Assembly: GCA_016209245.1 (NCBI GenBank)
Contig: JACQWN010000008.1
Location: 1 to 15,126, forward strand
Direction: 5' to 3'
Source: Bacteroidia bacterium
GTDB lineage: Bacteria; Bacteroidota; Bacteroidia; Bacteroidales; BM523
DNA length: 15,126 nt
A model generated the notes under the pieces. It was not told where the DNA came from, made no database searches, and was given only the letters and a program-made list of their open reading frames with translations. This document shows positions 9,171-15,006 of this stretch, one piece after another (within the stretch, counting starts at the first letter, position 1; the number at the start of each line of letters is the position of its first letter). The translations under genes and the position numbers were made by a program.

Positions 9171-11309
9171 TTAAAATTTAACAAGTGAAAATACGTTTTC
9201 CGGTTTTTTGAATCTCTTTATTCCATCAAGGAATGTCAGTTCAACGATAAAGTTGATATAAATGTCTTTAACATTGAACATTTTCACCAGCTCAAAAGCG
9301 GCTTGTGCGGTTCCCCCTGTGGCAAGAAGGTCATCGTGAATGAGCACAACATCATTAGGTGAAATGGCATCGCGATGAATTTCGAGCGTGTCCTGTCCAT
9401 ATTCCAGGTCATAAGTCTTTGAAAAGACGGCTGCCGGAAGTTTTCCCGGTTTGCGCAGCGGAATGAAACCCGCCCTTAATTTGTAAGCGAGTGCGCTTCC
9501 GAGAATAAATCCCCGCGATTCAATACCAACTACTTTTGTGATTTTCTTATCCTTATAGTAGTTAAAAATTTCATCTGCCATGAAGCGAATGACATCCTTA
9601 TCCTTGAATGCAGTTGAAAGGTCTTTAAACATTATTCCCTTTTTAGGGAAATCGGGTACATTGCGGATAGATTTTTTAATATCCTCAATAGTCATAATTA
9701 TATATTGAAATTTATTTACATCCATAATTCCCTTGTCGCCAATTTTTATTGCCGGAATTACGAGAAGAGTCATAAATGCCATGGTCATAAATGGCGATAT
9801 TAGGTTTGAGCCGTATTCGAGCGCTTTGCCATGAACCTTTTCGTACTGTGCAGCAACCGCTCTGGCGTTATCTGTTGACATTAGGCCACCGACAGGAAGC
9901 CGCAGGGTAACAACTTCGTTATTATGACAAGCGCAGATTCCTCCTTTGTTTTCAACAATAGTATTTACCGCTTTAACAATGTCCTTATCACAAGTGCCGA
10001 CTACAACAATATTATGGCTGTCGTGCGCAATACTGCTGGCTATGGCTCCTTTTTTCAAGTTGAAGTTTTTCACAAACCCGATTATCGGGCGTTCTTTTTT
10101 GTAGCGATTGACCACCACAATTTTCAGAATATCATTTGGAACGTCCGGCTGAAGTTGTCCGTTTATTACCGGAAGATTTCTTTCCGTCATTCGTGTAATT
10201 AGTTCCCCGTCAATAACTTCGATTACTTTTGTTTTTCTGTTATTCGATTCGGCTGCGATATCCTTAAGCATCAATTTACCTGTTTTGAAATTATTGATAA
10301 CTTTCGCCTTTTTTGTATTGAACAAAGCCCTACCTTTTTCAGCGACTAGTCTGCCGTCAATATATGTCTGAAGTACAGTAAAGGCGTTTAAATTATCCAC
10401 CACAATGAAATCGGCAGGATTTCCTTTTTGTAAAAGCCCGACCGGTAAATTATAATGTTTTACTACATTATAGGTTGCCGCTCTGAGAAGCTTAAAAATA
10501 TCAATATTTTTCTTTATTCCCATTTTAATCAGCCGGCGTATATGATCAACGAGCAGGTCATTTGGATGAGTATCGTCTGTACATAACATTACATCGTCGG
10601 GGTATTCCTCAATCAGTTCAAACAACGATTCGAAATTCTTCGCTGCACTGCCTTCCCTAATTTGAATCTTCATTCCGGCTTTAATCTTTTCGAGAGCTTC
10701 ATATTTATTCACACACTCATGGTCTGTAGTTATGCCTGCCCCTGAATATTTATGAAGATTCGTTCCTGAAATTCCGGGTGCATGACCATCAATTCTTTTT
10801 TTATACTTTTTAGCTGCTTGTATCTTCTTGCGTACTTCTTTATCCCCGTTTATAACACCTGGAAAATTCATCATTTCGGCAAGAAAAAAAATGTCCTTTC
10901 GCTTAATCAGGGATTCAATATCTTTTGCGTCAATAATTGCACCGGAAGTTTCGAAGCTTGTTGCCGGCACACAGGAAGGAGCGCCAAAAAAGAACTTAAA
11001 TGGCACTGTTTTTCCATTATTTATCATATAATCAATTCCGCTGATTCCGCAGACATTGGCAATTTCATGCGGATCCGATACCGCTGCTACTGTTCCATGA
11101 AGCACCGCTACTTTTGCGAATTCTGATGGGACAAGCATTGAGCTCTCTATATGCACATGTGCATCAATCAGTCCAGGTAAGAAATAGAATTCTTCTGAAA
11201 CAGGTTTTTCAATAATATCTATTATTTTCCCTTCAGAAATGATTATTTCTCCTTTAAAAATTCGTTTCCTTACCACATCAACTATATTTCCTTTTAATGA
11301 CTTTTTCAT
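9171..11309 (-). CDS. Fused adenine deaminase - adenine phosphoribosyltransferase
   Basis: This single 712-codon ORF contains two complete enzymes. Residues 1-538 are an Ade-type adenine deaminase (adenine to hypoxanthine plus ammonia; amidohydrolase fold). Visible motifs are the metal-binding IDAHVHIESS (48-57), SDPHEI (78-83), DGHAPG (174-179), TTDHECV (194-200), CTDDTHPNDL (243-252), the AHDSHN segment near 429 and LPVGGLMSTD (471-480). Residues 539-712 are a full-length Apt (adenine plus PRPP to AMP) with KPGKLP, TYDLEYG, LEIH and the PRPP-binding VVLIHDDLLATGG (654-666). The Apt part starts with its own Met at 9695 and there is no linker. Both enzymes use adenine, one for deamination and one for salvage. 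As I recall, mnmG and apt are neighbours in many Bacteroidales, which would fit this order. A one-base shift just before the junction would place a TAA stop 2 nt before the Apt ATG, so a recent fusion by deletion or a sequencing error must be considered. I saw no missing catalytic residue. Confidence 0.92.
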   Translation of the reverse strand: MKKSLKGNIVDVVRKRIFKGEIIISEGKIIDIIEKPVSEEFYFLPGLIDAHVHIESSMLVPSEFAKVAVLHGTVAAVSDPHEIANVCGISGIDYMINNGKTVPFKFFFGAPSCVPATSFETSGAIIDAKDIESLIKRKDIFFLAEMMNFPGVINGDKEVRKKIQAAKKYKKRIDGHAPGISGTNLHKYSGAGITTDHECVNKYEALEKIKAGMKIQIREGSAAKNFESLFELIEEYPDDVMLCTDDTHPNDLLVDHIRRLIKMGIKKNIDIFKLLRAATYNVVKHYNLPVGLLQKGNPADFIVVDNLNAFTVLQTYIDGRLVAEKGRALFNTKKAKVINNFKTGKLMLKDIAAESNNRKTKVIEVIDGELITRMTERNLPVINGQLQPDVPNDILKIVVVNRYKKERPIIGFVKNFNLKKGAIASSIAHDSHNIVVVGTCDKDIVKAVNTIVENKGGICACHNNEVVTLRLPVGGLMSTDNARAVAAQYEKVHGKALEYGSNLISPFMTMAFMTLLVIPAIKIGDKGIMDVNKFQYIIMTIEDIKKSIRNVPDFPKKGIMFKDLSTAFKDKDVIRFMADEIFNYYKDKKITKVVGIESRGFILGSALAYKLRAGFIPLRKPGKLPAAVFSKTYDLEYGQDTLEIHRDAISPNDVVLIHDDLLATGGTAQAAFELVKMFNVKDIYINFIVELTFLDGIKRFKKPENVFSLVKF

Positions 11310-11343
11310 TATTTATAAATTTTAATAATGCAATACCACGATA

Positions 11344-11458
11344 AACTCTCCAAGAGTTTCATGTTAATAAAATACAACATTCTGAAGAGCATCTTGTGAA
11401 TGTAAATTATATTCAACTCTTGGAGAGTTCGCATGTTAATAAAATACAACATTCTGAA
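11344..11458. repeat. Duplicated unit: inverted 15-mer plus 27-bp direct repeat
   Basis: The 15-mer AACTCTCCAAGAGTT (11344-11358) reappears as its reverse complement AACTCTTGGAGAGTT (11415-11429). Each copy is itself a near-palindrome with AACTCT/AGAGTT arms. Each is followed within 1-2 bases by the same 27-bp direct repeat, starting CATGTTAATAAAATACAAC, at 11360-11386 and 11432-11458. The period is 71-72 bp. With only two copies and no conserved spacer organisation this is not a CRISPR array. Confidence 0.85.
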
Positions 11459-11478
11459 TATCATCTTATTCCCAGTTC

Positions 11479-11531
11479 GCACTCGTCTTCAGACGAGTGC
11501 ACCCATAGGCGCACTCGACTAAGTCGAGCGC
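11479..11531. repeat. Two adjacent REP-like hairpins (GCACTCG family)
   Basis: The first hairpin has perfect 10-bp arms, GCACTCGTCT and AGACGAGTGC, around a 2-nt loop (11479-11500). The second, after 9 bases, has 7-bp arms CTCGACT/AGTCGAG around one base (11514-11528), extended by GCG/CGC with a small bulge (11509-11531). The two share the GCACTCG start, so they look like members of one short palindromic family. They could act as transcript-end stabilisers, but there is no T-run to suggest a terminator. Confidence 0.7.
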
Positions 11532-11548
11532 AAACATGGTAATATTTC

Positions 11549-11682
11549 GTCCCTATGGGACTTGAATTATATTTATAATTCGCTTTCTACCAGTAACTTG
11601 TCCCTATCGGGACATGTTCCGTCAGGAACAAAATATCGGTAGAACAAAAATAACCCCAAGGTTTTCCAAATCCCGTAGGGAT
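11549..11682. repeat. Cluster of four short hairpins (GTCCC/GGGAC and related)
   Basis: Four small inverted repeats follow each other: GTCCC-TAT-GGGAC (11549-11561), TGTCCC-TATC-GGGACA (11599-11614), TGTTCC-GTCA-GGAACA (11615-11630), and ATCCC-GTA-GGGAT (11670-11682). The second and third abut directly. The repetition of the CCC-TA/GTA-GGG theme indicates a family of repetitive intergenic palindromes rather than independent regulatory sites. Orientation and function are unknown. Confidence 0.65.
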
Positions 11683-11718
11683 GCAATAAAATCAATTCCT
11701 CCGGCAATATCATCTCAA

Positions 11719-11822
11719 TAGTTGTCAGACACTTTTAGACTAAATATTGACTTTGATTTTCTCTTAATTTTATATATTAAAATAATAAATGTCAAAATAT
11801 CTCAAAAAGTGTCTGACAGCTA
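11719..11822. mobile_element. 104-bp TA-flanked inverted-repeat element (MITE-like)
   Basis: The terminal sequences TAGTTGTCAGACACTTTT (11719-11736) and AAAAGTGTCTGACAGCTA (11805-11822) are inverted copies with one mismatch in 18 bp. Both outer ends are TA, which would fit a TA target duplication as made by IS630/Tc1-mariner-type transposases. The 68-bp interior is A/T-rich and too short to code. It resembles a miniature non-autonomous element; no transposase is present in the window, so mobility is inference. Confidence 0.6.
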
Positions 11823-11846
11823 ATGAAAGTATATCTTCATTATTAT

Positions 11847-11862
11847 TGTTCCACGTGGAACA
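11847..11862. promoter_or_regulatory. parS: parS centromere-like site (ParB binding)
   Basis: TGTTCCACGTGGAACA is a perfect 16-bp palindrome matching the conserved bacterial chromosomal parS consensus TGTTNCACGTGNAACA at every fixed position. The symmetry extends to 20 bp (11845-11864) and reaches the mnmG stop codon (11864-11866). ParB-CTP clamps load at such sites, which usually cluster near the replication origin; gidA/mnmG is itself often origin-proximal. No parA or parB gene is visible here. A zero-loop hairpin terminator is an alternative but less likely reading, as there is no T-run. Confidence 0.75.
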
Positions 11863-11863
11863 A

Positions 11864-13756
11864 TTACCTGCCAAAGTAAACTAAAAGAACATTAATATCG
11901 GTAGGTGATATTCCTGGAATTCGTGCTGCCTGTCCGATTGTCATTGGTTTAATTCTGCTTAACTTCTGCCTTGCTTCAATTGTTATAGAGCCAAGTTTTG
12001 AAAAATCAAAATTATGAGGAATTTTTATATATTCCAATTTTTTTAATTTATCTGCAATGTCTTTCTCCCGGTTGATATATCCGGAATATTTTATAATTGT
12101 TTCAGCACTATATAAAATCTCATTATCAGAGCAAATTTTTTGTAATTGAATTGATATTTCAGATTCTAACTTTATAAAATCAAAAATTGAAATTTGAGGT
12201 CTTAAAATAATTTCAATCAATCGGGTATTTTTAACTATTTCTGATGTATTTTGGGCTTTCAACAGGACATTTATTTGGTCAGGTTCACCATTCGTTGATG
12301 AAAAAAAATCAATAATATTATTAATTTGCTTCTGTTTGTCTTCAAATTCAACAAAACGGTTATTATCGGCTAAACCAATATCAAATCCAAGTTTTGTTAA
12401 TCGTTGGTCGGCATTATCTTGTCGCAATAAGATTCTGTATTCTGCTCTTGATGTAAACATTCTATATGGTTCATCTACTCCTTTAGTAATGAGGTCATCA
12501 ATTAAAACTCCGATATATGCCTGATTTCTTTGTAAAATAAATTCCGGTTTGTCATAGAGCTTATTAAAAGCATTAATTCCGGCAATAATACCTTGACCTG
12601 CAGCTTCTTCATAGCCCGTGGTACCATTGATTTGTCCTGCAAGAAACAGGTTTTCAATAATTTTTGACTCTAATGTCGGCTTTAATTGAGTTGGGTCAAA
12701 ATAATCATATTCAATGGCATAACCGGGACGAAAAATTTTTGCATTTTCCAATCCACGTATAGTTTTAATCGCCTCGTATTGAATATCTAGTGACAATGAT
12801 GATGAAAAACCATTTAAGTAATATTCGTAAGTGTCTGTTCCTTCGGGTTCTAAAAATAACAGATGCTTGTGCTTCTCAGGAAATGTTATAAGCTTTTGCT
12901 CAATGCTGGGACAATATCTTGGTCCTATTCCTGTAATCCTTCCATCAAATAAAGGTGAGTCATGCATCCCCTTTTTTATGGTATCATGGGTTCGCTCATT
13001 TGTATAAGTCAGAAAGCAACTTTTATGTACCAATATTTTATTATTCGAAAATCCTCTGTATGAGAATTTTCCTGAATTTTCAGTTTTTTGTTCTTCAAGA
13101 ATATCAAAATTAATTGTTCTTCCATCAATTCTTGCCGGTGTTCCTGTTTTCATCCTTCCTGAAATCAATCCATGTTTGGTCAGTTGTTCGGTAATTCCCT
13201 GTGATGGCATTTCGGATAACCGGCCGCCGAGTATTTTGCATTTTCCAATATAAATAATTCCGTTAAGAAATGTTCCTGTTGTCAAAATTACCGCTTTTGA
13301 ATAAAAATGTTTCCCTGTTTTAGTAAGCACCCCTCCTACCCTATCATTTTCAATTATTAAGCTTTGAACAATATCCTGCCAGAAATTAATATTATGATTT
13401 TTTTCAAGCTCTTTTCTCCATTCAATTGAAAATTTTATCCGGTCACATTGAGCGCGGGGACTCCACATGGCTGGGCCTTTTGATTTGTTCAGCATATGAA
13501 ATTGAATAGTAGTTCTGTCAGTAATAATGCCCATTAAGCCACCTAAAGCATCAATTTCCCTGACAATCTGCCCCTTTGCTATACCACCCACTGCAGGATT
13601 ACATGACATAAATGCTATTTTATGCATATCCATTGTAATCAGCAGCACTCTGGCGCCCATAGTAGCAGCGGCAGAAGCGGCTTCACATCCGGCATGACCT
13701 GCACCTACTACTATTATGTCGTATATATTATCCACTTGAAAAATTATTAGCGGCAT
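11864..13756 (-). CDS. mnmG: tRNA uridine-5-carboxymethylaminomethyl modification enzyme MnmG (GidA)
   Basis: This FAD-dependent enzyme works with the GTPase MnmE to install the (carboxymethyl)aminomethyl group on wobble U34 of several tRNAs. At 630 codons it matches the family (about 620-630). Visible features include the Rossmann FAD motif GAGHAGCEAA (18-27), SCNPAVGGIAKGQIVREIDALGG starting at residue 51, the GPAMWSPRAQCDR segment (94-106), TGTFLNG (160-166), KTGTPARIDGR (203-213), RYCPSIEQK (280-288) with its conserved Cys282, AGQINGTTGYEEAAGQG (373-389), and the C-terminal GQAARIPGISPTDINVLLV. The ATG at 13756 lies four bases from an inverted-repeat element; a GTG at 13735 would give the more typical N-terminus VDNIYDIIVVGAGHAG and may be the real start. 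No promoter is evident. The gene is followed at once by a parS site. Identification is certain; only the start is not. Confidence 0.97.
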   Translation of the reverse strand: MPLIIFQVDNIYDIIVVGAGHAGCEAASAAATMGARVLLITMDMHKIAFMSCNPAVGGIAKGQIVREIDALGGLMGIITDRTTIQFHMLNKSKGPAMWSPRAQCDRIKFSIEWRKELEKNHNINFWQDIVQSLIIENDRVGGVLTKTGKHFYSKAVILTTGTFLNGIIYIGKCKILGGRLSEMPSQGITEQLTKHGLISGRMKTGTPARIDGRTINFDILEEQKTENSGKFSYRGFSNNKILVHKSCFLTYTNERTHDTIKKGMHDSPLFDGRITGIGPRYCPSIEQKLITFPEKHKHLLFLEPEGTDTYEYYLNGFSSSLSLDIQYEAIKTIRGLENAKIFRPGYAIEYDYFDPTQLKPTLESKIIENLFLAGQINGTTGYEEAAGQGIIAGINAFNKLYDKPEFILQRNQAYIGVLIDDLITKGVDEPYRMFTSRAEYRILLRQDNADQRLTKLGFDIGLADNNRFVEFEDKQKQINNIIDFFSSTNGEPDQINVLLKAQNTSEIVKNTRLIEIILRPQISIFDFIKLESEISIQLQKICSDNEILYSAETIIKYSGYINREKDIADKLKKLEYIKIPHNFDFSKLGSITIEARQKLSRIKPMTIGQAARIPGISPTDINVLLVYFGR

Positions 13757-13760
13757 TACT

Positions 13761-13863
13761 ATTCAGCCACCAAGGGCGCTAAGTTTCACTAATTAATTTA
13801 TTATTTTCAGTCAAAATATACCGTTTCCATTTAGTGTTCCTTCGTGTAACTTCGTGGCTGAAT
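13761..13863. mobile_element. 103-bp foldback repeat abutting the mnmG start
   Basis: The outer ten bases ATTCAGCCAC (13761-13770) and GTGGCTGAAT (13854-13863) are perfect inverted copies. The similarity continues imperfectly over about 30 bp per arm, with ACGAAG/CAAG and CACTAA motifs, to 13790 and 13833. The interior is A/T-rich. It resembles a degenerate MITE or an intergenic foldback repeat. It sits directly before the annotated mnmG start codon, so it must carry or displace the mnmG promoter and leader. Confidence 0.55.
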
Positions 13864-13915
13864 TGTTACGAAGATCGTAAAATTTTTGCAAAGAATGCAA
13901 AGAATATGCGTTTGC

Positions 13916-14014
13916 TCATTCAATGATTAGTTTTTTTGTTATTCTCTGTTTGGATTTTAAATGAAAGGCCACAATATTGGTGAGAAATGACTCGTCTTTT
14001 GTCTTCTCAATCAT
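13916..14014 (-). other. Possible gene remnant, 32 codons
   Basis: A short open frame reads MIEKTKDESFLTNIVAFHLK and continues to a stop at 13916-13918. It is open for a further ten codons upstream before a stop at the edge of the TA-flanked element. The residue mix is protein-like, and the position between two repeat elements would suit the 3' end of a truncated gene. I recognise no family. It may equally be a chance ORF; the rest of 13864-14044 shows only a 9-bp tandem repeat (GCAAAGAAT twice, about 13888-13905). Confidence 0.2.
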
Positions 14015-14044
14015 TAATTTCAGGTAATTGTATTTTCCTGTTCA

Positions 14045-14177
14045 TAATTAGTGTCTGTCCATAAACTCTGAATATGACACGAATTGCACGAATTAAAAAT
14101 ATTTTTTTCCTGTAAATTCGAGTAATTCGTGTCGATATATTTATTTGTGTATTGACATTACAGACAGACACTAATTA
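14045..14177. mobile_element. 133-bp TA-flanked inverted-repeat element with nested inner repeat (MITE-like)
   Basis: TAATTAGTGTCTGTC (14045-14059) and GACAGACACTAATTA (14163-14177) are perfect 15-bp inverted repeats, with partial matching continuing inwards. Both ends begin with TA, compatible with TA target duplication (IS630/Tc1-mariner style). Inside lies a second inverted repeat, GACACGAATTGCACGAATT (14076-14094) against 14115-14133, matching at 17 of 19 positions, so the whole can fold on itself. No coding capacity. Its right end is fused to the HEPN gene remnant and provides that frame's stop codon. Confidence 0.65.
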
Positions 14178-14354
14178 GTTGTCGCTTTTTTTCAATTTCT
14201 TTGATAAAAATATCCGCTTCAGTCAATTGCATTTGAGTTTCTTCGATATTTGGCATATAAAAATCTTCATAAACAATATCTTTGCCTGAAATAATAAATC
14301 TTTGGCTTTTTCTATCCGGTATTCAGATAAATCAACTCTGGTTTTATCTATCAT
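14158..14354 (-). pseudogene. HEPN-domain partner of the nucleotidyltransferase, internally deleted remnant
   Basis: The ATG at 14354 overlaps the stop of the upstream nucleotidyltransferase (ATGA), the usual coupling of MNT/HEPN pairs. It reads MIDKTRVDLSEYRIEKAKDL, a typical HEPN N-terminus, then loses sense and stops at 14223. In another frame SGKDIVYEDFYMPNIEETQM and on to FIKEIEKK (from 14289) matches the usual C-terminal helix of such HEPN proteins. The middle of the domain (about 60 residues, including the region where the RNase-like R-x4-6-H motif and the NRxYY segment normally lie) is absent. The C-terminal frame runs into the TA-flanked element and ends at its TAA (14158-14160). The toxin-like or partner function must be lost. 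The family assignment comes from pattern recognition and the operon arrangement. Confidence 0.65.
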
Positions 14355-14674
14355 AATTTTATTCCATTTTTTTCTATTTCTGTAAAAAATAGTGTTTCAT
14401 ATTTTTTATTTTTATTCCAAATATTAATATCCTTAATTATTGGGGAGATAATGACACCTCTTTTTAAAGAATATTCAGAAGACAAAGTACTGATATCACT
14501 TCTTATTTTTGAATTAAATACTTTTACTATAAAAAGAATATCAATATCCGATAATTCGTTTTGTTCATTTCTGGCATAAGAACCAAAAAGATACCCTGCA
14601 ATCAGGTTGTCTTTCAAGATTATTTTTGTTTCAAAAACAAAATCTTTTACAATATTTAGAATTTCAGAATTCAT
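14351..14674 (-). CDS. MNT-type minimal nucleotidyltransferase
   Basis: This small protein (107 residues from the ATG at 14674; a TTG three codons upstream, at 14683, is possible) belongs to the minimal nucleotidyltransferase family (NTP_transf_2). The active-site pattern is GSYARNEQNELSDIDILF, that is GS followed by a D-x-D pair, with residues roughly 31-48. A second conserved stretch, KRGVIISPIIKD, follows near residues 74-85. Family members pair with HEPN proteins, and some act as antitoxins that adenylylate (AMPylate) the HEPN toxin. Its stop overlaps the start of the HEPN remnant by ATGA, so the pair was once a translationally coupled module. Because the partner is destroyed, this gene may be an orphan antitoxin on the way to loss, though its own frame and motifs look intact. 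Confidence 0.85.
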   Translation of the reverse strand: MNSEILNIVKDFVFETKIILKDNLIAGYLFGSYARNEQNELSDIDILFIVKVFNSKIRSDISTLSSEYSLKRGVIISPIIKDINIWNKNKKYETLFFTEIEKNGIKL

Positions 14675-14693
14675 TTTATTCAATTTAAGTCTG

Positions 14694-14701
14694 CAAAGTT
14701 A
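14694..14701 (-). promoter_or_regulatory. Candidate -7 element for the nucleotidyltransferase gene
   Basis: TAACTTTG on the minus strand matches the Bacteroidota -7 consensus TAnnTTTG and lies 19 nt before the ATG at 14674, giving a leader of only about 12-14 nt. The -33 TTG is absent at the expected spacing, so the assignment is tentative. Confidence 0.35.
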
Positions 14702-14726
14702 TAAAATATTGAGTAAAGTCGCCTTT

Positions 14727-14894
14727 CTACAGAAAAAAATTCGACCGCAATGCTTCATTTATACTCAGCACAGATAAACGGTTTTCTGTAAAAGAGTCAA
14801 ATAGCATCCCTTCTCTCCGCCAACTGTCAGACTCATCACAAATTTCCTTTAGTGGCCACATTGCGTTGCACTGCCCTGTTATAGCCCCGCACAT
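14727..14894 (-). other. Possible 55-codon ORF of unknown nature
   Basis: An open frame from ATG 14894 (MCGAITGQCNAMWPLKEICD, then on to a stop at 14727-14729) has a protein-like mix of residues. It begins inside the long palindrome and ends just before the nucleotidyltransferase promoter region. The frame is also open upstream to about 14957. I recognise no family. It could be a remnant or a chance ORF. The rest of 14684-14880 holds nothing else I can identify. Confidence 0.2.
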
Positions 14895-14936
14895 AAATCC
14901 ATCACATAATTTATGTGCTGGATTTATGTGCGGGGC
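14884..14936. repeat. 53-bp near-perfect palindrome
   Basis: The 26-bp arms 14884-14909 and 14911-14936 are inverted copies around a single T, with one mismatch (T at 14902 against the G expected). The outer part is GCCCCGCACATAAATCCA and the inner part CACATAA. No T-run follows on either side, so it does not look like a standard intrinsic terminator, although it could block transcription from the right-edge gene. It might also be a repeat-family member or a binding site. Confidence 0.85.
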
Positions 14937-14943
14937 AAATAAA

Positions 14944-15006
14944 TCAATAGTCCTTCAAACACCGCACCGAAAAGCCGAACTCCTTGAACCTAAAATGCCT
15001 TTTTAG
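14944..15006 (-). pseudogene. Scrap of a FISUMP-type protein C-terminus
   Basis: Between two stop codons the minus strand reads LKRHFRFKEFGFSVRCLKDY and then TGA. The end FGFSVRCLKDY is characteristic of the C-terminus of the Fibrobacter succinogenes major paralogous domain, common in secreted Bacteroidota proteins, which typically end in GFSVRCVKD. Only about 20 codons remain and no start exists, so this is the tail of a lost gene. The assignment rests on this short motif. Confidence 0.45.

Larger units (their letters stand above)
11310..11863. other. 554-bp intergenic region packed with short repeats and a parS site
   Basis: I find no credible gene between mnmG and the adenine deaminase fusion gene. 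The stretch holds, from left to right: a duplicated unit made of a 15-bp inverted motif and a 27-bp direct repeat; two long hairpins built on GCACTCG; four small hairpins of the GTCCC/GGGAC type; a 104-bp TA-flanked inverted-repeat element; and a parS palindrome next to the mnmG stop. No clear Bacteroidota -7 box is visible upstream of the deaminase gene, so its promoter is unplaced or it is co-transcribed with mnmG. Confidence 0.75.

Noticed and set aside
10782..11126. Plus-strand open frame inside the deaminase gene
   Set aside because: It lies opposite a highly conserved metal-binding enzyme region and has no recognisable features.
11344..11458. CRISPR array
   Set aside because: There are only two direct copies, no third repeat, and no cas genes nearby.
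11845..11864. Intrinsic terminator of mnmG
   Set aside because: The palindrome has no loop and no T-run, and it fits the parS consensus exactly.
13723..13737. DnaA box (TTATCCACT)
   Set aside because: It lies inside mnmG coding sequence, differs from the consensus TTATNCACA in the last base, and has no companions, so it does not support an origin in the window.
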